Origin: Dyella nitratireducens
Lineage (GTDB): Bacteria > Pseudomonadota > Gammaproteobacteria > Xanthomonadales > Rhodanobacteraceae
DNA length: 64,000 bases
Assembly (NCBI RefSeq): GCF_014642835.1
Contig: NZ_BMJA01000001.1
Location: 1,925,314 to 1,989,313, forward strand
Direction: 5' to 3'
The translations under genes were made by a program, and so were the position numbers. The notes beneath the pieces were generated by a model. It ran no database searches and was not told the origin of the DNA. It saw only the letters and a list, made by a program, of their open reading frames with translations. Shown piece by piece: positions 42,721-51,563 of the stretch (position 1 is its first letter; the number at the start of each line of letters is the position of its first letter).

Positions 42721-43173
42721 ATCCGAGATTCAATTATTAGGGCTAAGCGAGGCAAGGACGGCTAAGTGCCGGAAGCAGGCCTCGTTACTCGTATATTTTC
42801 CCATCCAAAGGAACAACGTTAGGTCTTTCCAGCTCGGACTTTCGGCAGCTGACTCGGGCCAGCTGGGGTGATCAACACCCGCCGCAGCCGCTTCTAGAAA
42901 TGATGAGCACCCTTAGTCAACTTTTGATCGGCACAATGCAACTTTTTCTCTTGTCGAAAAAGTCGCATTCATGCATTTCTTTTTATTGAGTTGAGTGCCC
43001 GTGCCCTTCATGCAATAGATCCAATTTTTTAATGCCATCGACAGTTAGCAATACCGCGTCCGGAATGCGCGTTTTGGCCGTGAGTAAAAAAACCGGGGTT
43101 ACCCTTGCATGCGCCTTACGCATTGTGATATCTAAATCGAGCAGTCAAGGGGACTGTATAAGGAGAAGCAAGC
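42721..43173. other. Gene-free interval of 453 bases at the right end of the main array
   Basis: No integrase, attI-like site or hairpin copy is seen. The last 30 bases carry the AGGAG site of the next gene. Promoter elements for the plus-strand operon should lie here, but I cannot fix them. Confidence 0.4.
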
Positions 43174-43485
43174 GTGAAGCTTAGTTATGCTCTTATCGCA
43201 GGATTAGTCGGTATCGCCACTCTCAGCGCGAGCGCAATAGCATTAGCTGCCCCAGCGGACCAGACGACTATAACGTATTATTCAACTGCTGCTAAAACTA
43301 CAGCTGTAGGCAGTTACACGCGTTATTGCAACAACACCGTCTCTCAGTCGGGTACGCAAACTACATACTTCACTGAAACTAGCATTCCTTGCGCTGGTGG
43401 CGGTGGCGGTGGTGGTGGTGGTGGCAGCGGTGGTGGCGGCGGCGGCGGCTCGTGTATTTACAACCCCTATCCGGTATGCAGCTGA
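43174..43485 (+). CDS. Exported glycine-rich small protein (DUF6289-like), 103 aa
   Basis: GTG start at 43174 after AGGAG. Signal peptide MKLSYALIAGLVGIATLSAS ending near IALAA. The mature N-terminus DQTTITYYSTAAKTTAVGSY and YCNNTVSQSGTQTTYF resembles the small DUF6289 proteins of Xanthomonadales. A run of about 18 Gly broken by one Ser then leads to a Cys-containing tail SCIYNPYPVCS. Four Cys in all. It is followed by a terminator and then the ABC exporter genes, so it may be a substrate of that exporter (inference). Confidence 0.75.
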   Translation: MKLSYALIAGLVGIATLSASAIALAAPADQTTITYYSTAAKTTAVGSYTRYCNNTVSQSGTQTTYFTETSIPCAGGGGGGGGGGSGGGGGGGSCIYNPYPVCS

Positions 43486-43494
43486 TTTGCTTGC

Positions 43495-43524
43495 AAAATC
43501 CCCCCGAGTATTCGGGGGGATTTT
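43495..43524 (+). terminator. Rho-independent terminator
   Basis: Perfect palindrome AAAATCCCCCCGA/TCGGGGGGATTTT with a short loop, ten bases after the stop of the glycine-rich gene. The GC stem and the following T run are typical. Some read-through into the exporter genes is possible. Confidence 0.9.
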
Positions 43525-43624
43525 AATAACGGGCTTAATCAGGAATTGAAAAGATACGATCCAGTAAAGCTGGCGAGTGGCGTGGTCCCGCTCGACGATG
43601 CCGCTTCGAATGAGTGAGCGTTCG

Positions 43625-44302
43625 ATGTTGATACACATGGAAGCGATAACCCGCCGCTACGAAGTGGGAGAGCAGCCAGTTGCAGCGCTGGACAAGATCA
43701 GTATTACGGTTCCCCGGGGCCAGTTCGTAGCCATCGTCGGACCGTCAGGTTCGGGGAAGTCCACCTTGCTCAACATGCTTGGCTGTCTAGATCGCCCCGA
43801 TAGTGGGAGCTATCTGCTCGATGGCGTGGACGTCTCGAATTTTGACGATGAACGTGCGAGTGATTTTCGGAATCGACGCATTGGATTCGTATTCCAGTCG
43901 TTTCATTTGTTGCCGAGGCTGAGTGTGCTGGAAAACACCTTGCTTCCGCGGCGTTTCCTGCGTGGCAGCGATGAGGGTTTGGAACAGCGTGCGCACGAAC
44001 TGCTCGAGCGGATGGGTTTGCAGCGGCATCTGGCGCATCGCCCAAGCCAGCTTTCTGGCGGGCAGATGCAGCGCGTTGCTATCGCTCGTGCGCTGCTGAT
44101 GAAACCGGCGTTGCTGCTAGCCGATGAGCCTACCGGCAATCTTGACTCACGAAGCGCCGCGGAAGTGATGGCCTTGATTACAGAAGTGCATGCAGAAGGT
44201 CAGACTGTTCTGCTGGTAACCCACGATGCTGACGTCGCCGCACGGGCGCAGAGGCAGATCAGTCTGTGCGATGGAAGGATTGAGCGTGATTCGGCGGCCT
44301 GA
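43625..44302 (+). CDS. ABC transporter ATPase (MacB/LolD type), 225 aa
   Basis: ATG at 43625; other in-frame Met codons lie just before and after. Walker [11 protein letters not shown]-loop [12 protein letters not shown], signature LSGGQMQR, Walker [15 protein letters not shown] and H-loop [12 protein letters not shown] are complete. This group powers FtsX-type permeases that push substrates through periplasmic adaptors (MacB) or release lipoproteins (LolD). It is first in a four-gene overlapping operon with two adaptors and a permease. Confidence 0.92.
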   Translation: MLIHMEAITRRYEVGEQPVAALDKISITVPRGQFVAIVGPSGSGKSTLLNMLGCLDRPDSGSYLLDGVDVSNFDDERASDFRNRRIGFVFQSFHLLPRLSVLENTLLPRRFLRGSDEGLEQRAHELLERMGLQRHLAHRPSQLSGGQMQRVAIARALLMKPALLLADEPTGNLDSRSAAEVMALITEVHAEGQTVLLVTHDADVAARAQRQISLCDGRIERDSAA

Positions 44303-46184
44303 GTCGTTGCTGCTTTTGCTGACACTCGCAATATTGCCCGCACACGCCACTGTCTTTAGCGGCGAGGTGAAGGTGGCCGCTGCGCAAGAGATCTTGACAC
44401 CACCTTCGCTGAGCTCGCCCGTCGTGCTGCGTTATTACGCGGCCGATGGAACGCATGTGAAAAAGGGCGATGTGCTGTTGCGTATCGACGCCAGTTCTGC
44501 CGAAAGCCAATTGCGCGACTTGCAGGCCAAAATAGACCAGACCGCCGCAAAGAATGAAAAAGAAATCGGCGATCTCTTACTCAAGCAAATCGATGCCGAG
44601 CTGTCGCTGGCCGACGCGCAGGCCGCGCGCGATACGGCTGCGCTCGATGCGGCCATTCCGAAAACACTTGTCAGCGGCCTCAACTACGACCGCTATCAGG
44701 GCACATTGGCGAGCACCGAGAAAACGCTGGCGTTGAAGCGACAGGAAGTTGCGCAAGCTATTGCGGCTGTCGCACGCCGGCGACAGGATGGTGCGCTGGA
44801 CTTGCGCAAGCAACAGCTTTCGCTGGACTTTGATCAGGATGAGGTGGCCGGCGCCACCGTGCGTGCGGAGCATTCCGGTACCGTGGTCCACGGTTTCGAC
44901 AATGTGCTCGGTACCGGCAAACGCTACGAAGAAGGCTCAAGCAGTTGGCCTGGTGTCAGCGTCGGCCAGGTGGAGAGCGCAGGCAGCGGTTTTATGGTGC
45001 GTGGTTGGGTGCTTGCGCCTGATCGTGGCGACATGCGCGTTGGCGAGCCAGTGCGCTTGCATTTTGACGCACTCCCGACGCAATCGGTGGTGGGGGCGAT
45101 CGCGGCAATCTCCAATATACCCTCCGCTCACAGCGCCTGGGGCGATGGCCGTTACTACACGGTCGACATCACTTTGCCGACACCTTTGAACATGCCTCTG
45201 CTACCAGGCATGAGTGTTCGTGCAGATACGGATCTGGGAGATCCCGGAGACCGCTCCATCACGCCGTCAGTTGCGCTTGATCAGCCCTTGCAAATCGACG
45301 GCGAGGTATACGCGCGAAGCAGCCTGGCGATCTCGCCGCCTGCCGTGGACGGCCTGTGGCAGATGACCGTGACTCAGATGGCAAGCGATGGTGCGCAGGT
45401 AAAGACAGGTGACACGATCGTGGTATTCGACGCTGGTACGGTGACCAAGAACCTCGCCACCAACCAAGGTCAGCTCACCGAAAAGCTGCGTACGCAGGAG
45501 CAACTGCGATTAGATTTGGCAGACCGTTCGCGTGAGGCCGAGCTTGCTACAGCGAAGGCACGCGAAGATGCGGACAAAGCGCAGCGCAAAGCTGCCGTAC
45601 CGAAGGAATACACGGCGCGTATTGACTACCAGAAGCTGGTGATCGCGCGGGCCAATGCGGAGCATGTCCTGGCGCTGACGGAGCAGCGTCAGCGCGTGGC
45701 TGCAGACGAACGCGCAGCCGAGCAGCGCATGGCAGACGCCGATGTCCATGAACTCCAGAACGAAGTAAACGCTCTGAAGGCCGCGTTGGAGTCACTTACG
45801 CTAACGGCGCCGCGCGATGGCGTCATGCTGCATCAAGACAGCTGGAGTGGAGGCAAGATCGATATCGGGTCGCAGATCTGGCTTGGTCAGATTGTGGCGG
45901 AGATGCCCGATCTGTCCACGTTGGCTGTGCGTGCTGTGCTGCCAGAGCGTGACCTTGGTAGAGTATATGTCGGCCAGCGTGTGTCTGTGGTGATCGCCGG
46001 TGGTGGCGGTCGTCGCATAGGCGCCCATATCACCGAAGTTGGTGGCGTTGTGCACAGCAAGTCACGTGTCGAGATCGAGCCGGTGATCGATCTGGTGGTG
46101 CGCCTGGATTCTGGCGAGTTCGAGCTGAAGCCTGGCCAGTCCGTGCAGGTAACCATCCCAGTCTTGCAAGAGGCTTCCCGATGA
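44286..46184 (+). CDS. Double HlyD/MFP-type periplasmic adaptor, 632 aa
   Basis: GTG at 44286 with GGAAGGA upstream inside the end of the ATPase gene; the ATG at 44271 is an alternative. Signal peptide [17 protein letters not shown]. Two adaptor modules follow in tandem. The first (about 45-330) has a lipoyl-like segment ADGTHVKKGDVLLRIDASSA and a long coiled coil. The second (about 340-630) has ASDGAQVKTGDTIVVFDAGT, a second coiled coil around residues 390-520 and TLTAPRDGVMLHQDSWSGGK. A normal adaptor has one module, so the double form is unusual. Confidence 0.85.
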   Translation: MIRRPESLLLLLTLAILPAHATVFSGEVKVAAAQEILTPPSLSSPVVLRYYAADGTHVKKGDVLLRIDASSAESQLRDLQAKIDQTAAKNEKEIGDLLLKQIDAELSLADAQAARDTAALDAAIPKTLVSGLNYDRYQGTLASTEKTLALKRQEVAQAIAAVARRRQDGALDLRKQQLSLDFDQDEVAGATVRAEHSGTVVHGFDNVLGTGKRYEEGSSSWPGVSVGQVESAGSGFMVRGWVLAPDRGDMRVGEPVRLHFDALPTQSVVGAIAAISNIPSAHSAWGDGRYYTVDITLPTPLNMPLLPGMSVRADTDLGDPGDRSITPSVALDQPLQIDGEVYARSSLAISPPAVDGLWQMTVTQMASDGAQVKTGDTIVVFDAGTVTKNLATNQGQLTEKLRTQEQLRLDLADRSREAELATAKAREDADKAQRKAAVPKEYTARIDYQKLVIARANAEHVLALTEQRQRVAADERAAEQRMADADVHELQNEVNALKAALESLTLTAPRDGVMLHQDSWSGGKIDIGSQIWLGQIVAEMPDLSTLAVRAVLPERDLGRVYVGQRVSVVIAGGGGRRIGAHITEVGGVVHSKSRVEIEPVIDLVVRLDSGEFELKPGQSVQVTIPVLQEASR

Positions 46185-47386
46185 GTCGGTGTTGGCCGTG
46201 GTTGTTGCTGCCCTTGCTTGCAGGCTGCGGGCGTGGAACGGCCGACTATAGTGTGCTCGAACGCGTGCAAGCCAAGCCACTGCAGTTCAGTGTGTGGAGC
46301 GAGGGCGATTTGCACTCAAACAAACCGACGCCGTTGTTGGTGCCTGGCGCACAATTCACCTCGCGGCAGCTCAGTTGGATGGTGCCTGATGGCAGCGTGG
46401 TCGAGAAAGGCGAGCTTGTCGCCCGTTTTTCGGCGGAACAGAGCAGGCAGGATCTGGCTCAGGCCCAGATCGATCTGGAACGCAACACGCTGGCGCTCGC
46501 TTCCAAGCTGGCGGAGCTCTCCGACAAGCGCGGGCAGTTGGGGGTTGACCTTGTGCAAGTCGCCGCCCAGTACCCAATTGCCGAACGCTATGCGAATGCA
46601 CCGCCGGAATCGATGGCGCGCAATGACATTCTCGATGCGGTGCAGGACGTGCGTTACCTGGATGAACGTCAACGCATCCTGCAGGCTCGCCAAGCACAAC
46701 TGCCCGCCAACGATCATGCCGAACTGGCGGTGCTCGATGCCAAGCGCGACAGTCTGGACACCGTGATCACGCAGAAGCAAGCCGACTTGGCGGCGCTGGA
46801 ACTATATGCGCCCCATGCAGGTGTCGTCATGGTGCAAGAAGATTGGGCCGGACAAATGCCACACGTTGGCAGCAACCTGTTTGCGGGCAACCCGTTTGCC
46901 ACACTGCCCGATCTGGGCGCGCTAGAAGTGGAGTTGAGCGTGCCACAGATAGAGGCTCAGGGTATTCGAGTGGGCGACAAAGTCGAATTGCATCGCTGGG
47001 GACTTCCGGCGCAAGCATTCACCGGTAGGGTTAAGTGGGTGGCTGGAGCTGCGCAACCGCGCAGTCAAGACAATCCAGTCAAATATCTCACGCTAAAAGT
47101 GGACGTACCCGCCAACGTGGCACGACGTTATGACTGGATCCCCGGGCAGCGATTCGTTGGCAAAATCATTCTGCTGCAGGTGAGCCAAGGCTATAGCGTG
47201 CCCAATCTAGCTCTTGGTGGCGGTGCTGACGGGGCTAGTACAGTGCAGGTGTTGGTCAATGACAAAATACAGACGCGAATATTGAAGCTGGGCGTACGCG
47301 GTGCGACTCGCACTCAGGTGCTCGACGGGTTGCGCGACGGTGATGACGTGCTACTGGCAAATCGCAAAACTGCGGAGATGAAATGA
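46181..47386 (+). CDS. Lipoprotein HlyD-type periplasmic adaptor, 401 aa
   Basis: Lipoprotein signal MSRCWPWLLLPLLAGCGRG with LAGC lipobox (Cys16). Contains MVPDGSVVEKGELVARFSAE (barrel-sandwich half), a coiled coil about 95-200, the second half LYAPHAGVVMVQEDWAGQM, and a beta-barrel LSVPQIEAQGIRVGDKVELH. It would be anchored to the inner membrane by lipid and join the MacB-type permease. Four-base overlaps on both sides. Confidence 0.88.
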   Translation: MSRCWPWLLLPLLAGCGRGTADYSVLERVQAKPLQFSVWSEGDLHSNKPTPLLVPGAQFTSRQLSWMVPDGSVVEKGELVARFSAEQSRQDLAQAQIDLERNTLALASKLAELSDKRGQLGVDLVQVAAQYPIAERYANAPPESMARNDILDAVQDVRYLDERQRILQARQAQLPANDHAELAVLDAKRDSLDTVITQKQADLAALELYAPHAGVVMVQEDWAGQMPHVGSNLFAGNPFATLPDLGALEVELSVPQIEAQGIRVGDKVELHRWGLPAQAFTGRVKWVAGAAQPRSQDNPVKYLTLKVDVPANVARRYDWIPGQRFVGKIILLQVSQGYSVPNLALGGGADGASTVQVLVNDKIQTRILKLGVRGATRTQVLDGLRDGDDVLLANRKTAEMK

Positions 47387-48615
47387 TCTCCGCGGGCTGG
47401 GGCGAAGCGATTGAGGAATTGTCGCGCCGAAAACTCCGTACCCTGCTGACTCTGCTAGGTATGATCTTCGGCGTAGGCGCCATGGTCGCCATGCAAGGAG
47501 TTGGTGAGGGTAGCCGGCGTGAGGCGCTGAAACTGGTCGACAGCCTGGGACTGCACAATTTGATCGTGGAGGCAAAGAGCCAGAGCGGCGATGCGTTGAA
47601 GGAAGCGCGTGCGCGCAGCATCGGTCTTACCGTGGCTGACGCGCAAGCCGCACTGGATGTCGTACCATCGGCCGAACGCTTTGCCGCTGAAAAGCAAATC
47701 AAAGTGCTCAGTGTGTTCAGTGACGGCGGTCATGCCGATGCACAGATCGAAGGCGTGAGCCCGGACTATTTCCAACTCGCTTCACAGCACCTCGAGCTTG
47801 GGCGCGCGTTGAATGCAAATGACGACGCCAGCCTGGCCGCAGTAGCGGTGCTGGGCCACCAAGCCGCATACGAGTTGTTTCCCGATGGCAAGCCGCTAGG
47901 ACGTTTGTTCAAGGCCAACCAAACGTGGCTGCGTGTCGTTGGCGTACTCGCTGATCGTGATCTGGATCAGAACAAGTTCGAGGGTGTGGCGCTGGGAGGG
48001 GATAGCAACACGGTCTTCGTGCCCTTGTCGAGTGCGCGTGCGCGTTTCCGTTTTCAACCGATGGAGGATGAAATCAGTCGCTTCCTTTTGCGCATCAACG
48101 ATCCCAGCAGTCTCGCCAGCGACGCGAACGTACTCACACAGTTGCTCGATCAGCGCCATGCCGGCGTTAGCGACTATCGGCTCATCGTCCCGCAGCAGTT
48201 ATACCAGCAAAACCAGAAAACCCAGCGCATCTTCAGCGTAGTGATGGGGACAATCGCCGGCGTCAGCCTTTTGGTCGGTGGCATTGGCATTATGAATATC
48301 ATGCTCGCCAATGTTCTGGAGCGGCGTCGCGAGATCGGCCTGCTACGCGCGATCGGCGCGCGTCGACAGGACATCGTACAACGCTTTCTGCGTGAGGCGG
48401 TGGTGATCTGTGCATCCGGTGCGTTGATTGGTTTGTTGTTCGGTGCGGCTTTAGCGTACGCGATTGCTGCCTTCGCTGGCTGGCATGTCGCGTGGGCACC
48501 CGTTGGCATAATCATCTCTGTCGTAGCATGCACGTTAATCGGCCTGGGATTCAGCATCTATCCCTCGCGCCAGGCAGCGGCACTGGATCCAATCGCGGCC
48601 ATTCGCGACGAATAG
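47383..48615 (+). CDS. MacB/FtsX-type ABC permease, 410 aa
   Basis: N-terminal span RKLRTLLTLLGMIFGVGAMV, a large periplasmic domain (about 50-280), then three C-terminal spans with the FtsX-family run SLLVGGIGIMNIMLANVLER and RREIGLLRAIGARRQDIVQR. The end ISIYPSRQAAALDPIAAIR is typical of MacB permeases. With the ATPase and adaptors it forms a tripartite exporter; an outer-membrane TolC-like partner is not encoded nearby and must come from elsewhere. Confidence 0.92.
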   Translation: MISAGWGEAIEELSRRKLRTLLTLLGMIFGVGAMVAMQGVGEGSRREALKLVDSLGLHNLIVEAKSQSGDALKEARARSIGLTVADAQAALDVVPSAERFAAEKQIKVLSVFSDGGHADAQIEGVSPDYFQLASQHLELGRALNANDDASLAAVAVLGHQAAYELFPDGKPLGRLFKANQTWLRVVGVLADRDLDQNKFEGVALGGDSNTVFVPLSSARARFRFQPMEDEISRFLLRINDPSSLASDANVLTQLLDQRHAGVSDYRLIVPQQLYQQNQKTQRIFSVVMGTIAGVSLLVGGIGIMNIMLANVLERRREIGLLRAIGARRQDIVQRFLREAVVICASGALIGLLFGAALAYAIAAFAGWHVAWAPVGIIISVVACTLIGLGFSIYPSRQAAALDPIAAIRDE

Positions 48616-49079
48616 GCTCGACCTTCCCGTAGAAGCGGCGAAAAATTTTCCCGCTATATGGTCGCAACTGAACATGACCTGCTCAAATGGATAGTCGACA
48701 TAAATATCCCGCTGAGCAAATTGCTCTCCCTTGCTGACGCCCATACGACCTCCGTTTCGCAGTATCCGCTTTGGGGAAAGCGGACATTACGCTTGCGGCC
48801 GATCAACTGGCCATATAGATCGAGATGCACCCGAATGTTTCGTTTCTCATGGCTATTGGGAACACTTCTTAAGCGCTGTTACGTCATAGCTGCGGAGAGT
48901 GATGCAGCGAACGGCGGCCTCGCTGCAGCGAGCGGTCGGCGTTCAACTGTCGCGCGCATGCACAATCTATGTTGGGCCAAGTGTGAAGGTGTGGGCGGCT
49001 GCGATGCGGAGACTCACACCAACTGAGCGCGAGCTCACCCCGCAGACGAAAATCAATGACCCGCACATCGGAGGAAATC
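48616..49079. other. Gene-free interval of 464 bases with a stray array hairpin
   Basis: A copy of the array hairpin at 48763-48787 (TCCGCTTTGGGGAAAGCGGA) is the only feature seen. Short frames in it have no supporting signals. Confidence 0.5.
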
Positions 49080-49598
49080 GTGAGATTCGAATTCAATCGA
49101 AAGCGATATGCATGGGGTGTCTTCACCGCCGTGGCCATGGCTACTTTTGTCGGCAGCGGCGCGACGACGGCTCTAGCGCAAGGTATAAAAGACATTCCGC
49201 TCACGGCCAGTCAAAACCCCTCAGGTACCGATCTCCCATTTTCGCAGGCGGTGTGGGCTGGAGACACTCTGTATGTCAGTGGATGGCTCGACCCGGATCT
49301 GAAGACCCACACCGACACCGCGTCCCAGACCGCGGGCATTCTCAAGGACATCCAAACGTTCCTCAAGACGCAGCACCTGACGATGGGCGACGTAGCGATG
49401 GTGCGTGTGTATCTCGCAGCCGACCCGGCAAAAGGCGGCCAGATGGACCTCAGCGGATTCAGGGCCGGGTACCACCCATTCTTCGGGACCAAAGACCAAC
49501 CCAACAAGCCAGCGTGCACCACCGTGGAGGTGGTTCTGCCCGCAGGTCGCCGTGGCGCTCTGGTGGAAATCGACGTCGTTGCCATGCGGTCGAAGTAG
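49080..49598 (+). CDS. Secreted RidA-family protein, 172 aa
   Basis: GTG at 49080 chosen because GGAGG lies five bases upstream. A signal peptide (YAWGVFTAVAMATFVGSGAT, cleavage near ALA) precedes a RidA/YjgF domain: FSQAVWAGDTLYVSGWL, TASQTAGILKDIQTFLKTQH, DVAMVRVYL and a C-terminal GRRGALVEIDVVAM. The catalytic-type Arg of imine deaminases is in a region reading KPACTTVEV, where family members have RS/T.. instead, so deaminase activity is uncertain. Export makes it unlike cytoplasmic RidA. Confidence 0.85.
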   Translation: MRFEFNRKRYAWGVFTAVAMATFVGSGATTALAQGIKDIPLTASQNPSGTDLPFSQAVWAGDTLYVSGWLDPDLKTHTDTASQTAGILKDIQTFLKTQHLTMGDVAMVRVYLAADPAKGGQMDLSGFRAGYHPFFGTKDQPNKPACTTVEVVLPAGRRGALVEIDVVAMRSK

Positions 49599-49706
49599 CT
49601 GCCGATTTTCCTTTAACGTCTAACATCTTTTTTTATGTCTACGGCAGCTGCAATGGGCTGAAGGCACCCTATTTCTAGCCCAATAGCACGGCCAAATTGC
49701 CCTGCC

Positions 49707-49734
49707 ATGTCCGCTATGGGTTGAAAGCGCACAT
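49707..49734. repeat. Array-type hairpin
   Basis: Matches the array repeat (ATGTCCGCTATGGGTTGAAA core) in the same orientation. It lies 57 bases beyond the stop of the minus-strand gene at 49791, outside the main array. Confidence 0.7.
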
Positions 49735-49790
49735 TCAACTCCTGCGCCAAACGGAACCAATGGCGCCTACATTGAACGCATAGTTAGCTA

Positions 49791-50132
49791 TTACTGACGA
49801 TCCGCCTTGGGATCAATGTCGGCACGTGTCGGCTGCGACGGATCGTAGAAGGTGTAAGTGAAGAACTGTTTCGGATCAGAGGGGTAGGTGCGCTTCGAAA
49901 GAAATGCGCGCGCTGCAACGACATAACTTTGGGGAACTGTCACGTCGACTGCGTTGGTAGTGCCGGAACTTGGATCAATGACCTTGGATACTTCGAGCGT
50001 GTCTATCTTGCCAGCCGAATTGACGGTTGCCTGAAAGACAACTGCGTAGAGTTTGGTGGCAGCGAGACCTGAAGCTTGCGCCCAAGCCGTGCTTGCAAGG
50101 AGAAAGAACATTGTCGCAACTAGGGGGCGCAT
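49791..50132 (-). CDS. Secreted hypothetical protein, 113 aa
   Basis: Signal peptide MRPLVATMFFLLASTAWAQA. Mature part: LYAVVFQATVNSAGKIDTLE, VTVPQSYVVAARAFLSKRTY and FFTYTFYDPSQPTRADIDPK. Short, probably beta-rich and periplasmic. Family not recognised. It belongs to the small outlying array at 49.7-51.0 kb. Confidence 0.65.
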   Translation of the reverse strand: MRPLVATMFFLLASTAWAQASGLAATKLYAVVFQATVNSAGKIDTLEVSKVIDPSSGTTNAVDVTVPQSYVVAARAFLSKRTYPSDPKQFFTYTFYDPSQPTRADIDPKADRQ

Positions 50133-50208
50133 CCTGACCTCACTGAGTGACTAGCGAAAATATACGGAACCAGAGGCGTTTCATAGTTTGTCCTACACTG
50201 CCGCAAGC

Positions 50209-50234
50209 TGTCCACGCCGGGTCGGAAGCGAACA
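50209..50234. repeat. Array-type hairpin
   Basis: Matches the array repeat (GTCCACGCCGGGTCGGAAGC core), same orientation, directly downstream of the stop at 50245. Confidence 0.7.
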
Positions 50235-50244
50235 AAACTCGCAC

Positions 50245-50562
50245 TCATTGCGCCGACTTGCGATCAAGACTGCAGTGCGCACATGTTTTGCGTGGCACGC
50301 GTTCACCTCCGTAGAAGCTAAAGCCACATCTTGGACACTTAATGGTGCCCAGCCACACCCTGAGTAATAAGGCAACGCCTCCCCAAAGGCCAATAAAGAT
50401 ATATCCATCGATGTCGCGGGTCGCTGCGCTACGAACGCCAATCAGCTGTGGCGTGGCAAGCAGCATTACAGCTAGTAATAATACCGGCCAACCAATGAGC
50501 CAACTAAAAAGGCACCGCTCTAGGCGCCTCAAAGCCTTCCACTGCCCCCTATATGAAGTCAT
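50245..50562 (-). CDS. Membrane protein with C-terminal zinc ribbon, 105 aa
   Basis: ATG at 50562 after AGAGGT. Two spans (about 17-37 SWLIGWPVLLLAVMLLATPQ and 50-68 GYIFIGLWGGVALLLRVWLG), then a zinc ribbon IKCPRCGFSFYGGERVPRKT with CAHC. Same building blocks as the array proteins at 34314 and 37195 but in reverse order. Confidence 0.65.
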   Translation of the reverse strand: MTSYRGQWKALRRLERCLFSWLIGWPVLLLAVMLLATPQLIGVRSAATRDIDGYIFIGLWGGVALLLRVWLGTIKCPRCGFSFYGGERVPRKTCAHCSLDRKSAQ

Positions 50563-50577
50563 ATTACCTCTATGAAG

Positions 50578-50604
50578 TGGCCGCTCTGGGTCGAAAACGG
50601 ACAT
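50578..50604. repeat. Array-type hairpin
   Basis: Matches the array repeat (GGCCGCTCTGGGTCGAAAAC core), same orientation. It abuts the stop (50605) of the second frame of the frameshifted gene described next. Confidence 0.7.
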
Positions 50605-50957
50605 TCAACGCCTAAGTAAGTGGCGCCGAAGGCGTCCGCCTTGAATGAATTGCCAGGCCACACCGCTATTGCGCTGATCATCAATGGTCGCGTTGAACAT
50701 CCAGCCAGACCAAGCTATCAGGGGCCGCCCAGTAAAGAGTAGCCCTTGGTCGGAAGTTTGCCGGGACCTTTTATGCCGCCAGTGATGAAGATAATTGCCA
50801 AAGTAGCCATTGCAAATGTGACGGAAAAGACCTGCCAGCTCCAACCATGACTAAACAACGTATATGCGCCGATGGCAGCGAAACCAAGAGCAACAATCCC
50901 GAAAATAACCGCCATAACGCGCACTACAGGGTGGGCCATTTTGGATGGTGTGTTCAT
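50605..50957 (-). pseudogene. Small membrane-protein cassette, probably frameshifted
   Basis: From the ATG at 50957 a 79-residue frame (MNTPSKMAHPVVRVMAVIFG, two spans) stops at 50718. A second minus frame then reads LLFTGRPLIAWSGWMFNATI, then QRNSGVAWQFIQGGRLRR and stops at 50605, directly at a hairpin. Because nearly every array gene ends at its hairpin, the second frame is probably the true C-terminus, displaced by a one-base shift near 50740. The short 79-residue form could still be made. Confidence 0.5.
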
Positions 50958-51081
50958 AGGACCTAACTACCTGATGGACGAACGTGCAGGCACAGTTATA
51001 CATCCGCATCGCGCCTGCTTGGCAAGACCCTGGGACCAAACCGCGCGCAAGCATCGTCAGATGGTTGCAACATGAGCACGC

Positions 51082-51113
51082 AAACAAAAAGGCCCACCGA
51101 TGGGCGGGCCTTT
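51082..51113 (-). terminator. Rho-independent terminator of the Cys-rich peptide gene
   Basis: On the minus strand AAAGGCCCGCCCATCGGTGG continues into GCCTTTTTGTTTG: a strong GC stem and a T run, 27 bases after the stop at 51140. Confidence 0.88.
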
Positions 51114-51139
51114 GAGTGCTACGTGCAGCATCGAGCGAC

Positions 51140-51382
51140 TTAGGGGTGGCAAGCACCCGTGCAATAGCAGAAATTCTTGTGGGTCACGTGCTCGCACTCG
51201 CCGACTTCCGTGACGATCAGGTAGCCCGGCGTCGGCTGATAGCCCGTGGGTGTGACCAGGAAGCTGGCGGTATGCGCGCTGGCTGGCATGGTGGCGGGCT
51301 GGGCGATGCTGGGCGTTGCTACGGCGGCGCCGAGCATCAGGGTGAGGGCAAAGGTGCTGGTACGGATGATGTCCTTCTTCAT
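51140..51382 (-). CDS. Small secreted Cys-rich peptide, 80 aa
   Basis: Signal peptide MKKDIIRTSTFALTLMLGAA (cleavage probably after SIA). The mature part contains FLVTPTGYQPTPGYLIVTEV and a four-Cys tail GECEHVTHKNFCYCTGACHP. It has its own strong terminator, so it is monocistronic. It could be a disulfide-bonded secreted peptide or a metal-binding peptide. No known bacteriocin family is recognised and no modification enzyme is adjacent. Confidence 0.7.
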   Translation of the reverse strand: MKKDIIRTSTFALTLMLGAAVATPSIAQPATMPASAHTASFLVTPTGYQPTPGYLIVTEVGECEHVTHKNFCYCTGACHP

Positions 51383-51563
51383 CTACTTGCTCCAATTGGA
51401 TGTCGCGTCATTGCGACCGGCCCATTGAACACGACGGACGAAATTTTGAAAAGTGTCTCTCCTAAAGGGCATAACCTAAAGAAGCACGCGGCCAGATAGC
51501 CTCCATAATCTCCCCACCCACCACTGACGCATCATTCCTTTCCTTCACCAGGGGTCGTTATCT

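Noticed and set aside
43395..43450. Simple-sequence GGT/GGC repeat as a contingency locus
   Set aside because: The repeat is in-frame polyglycine coding within a plausible exported protein, and slippage in units of three would only change Gly number.
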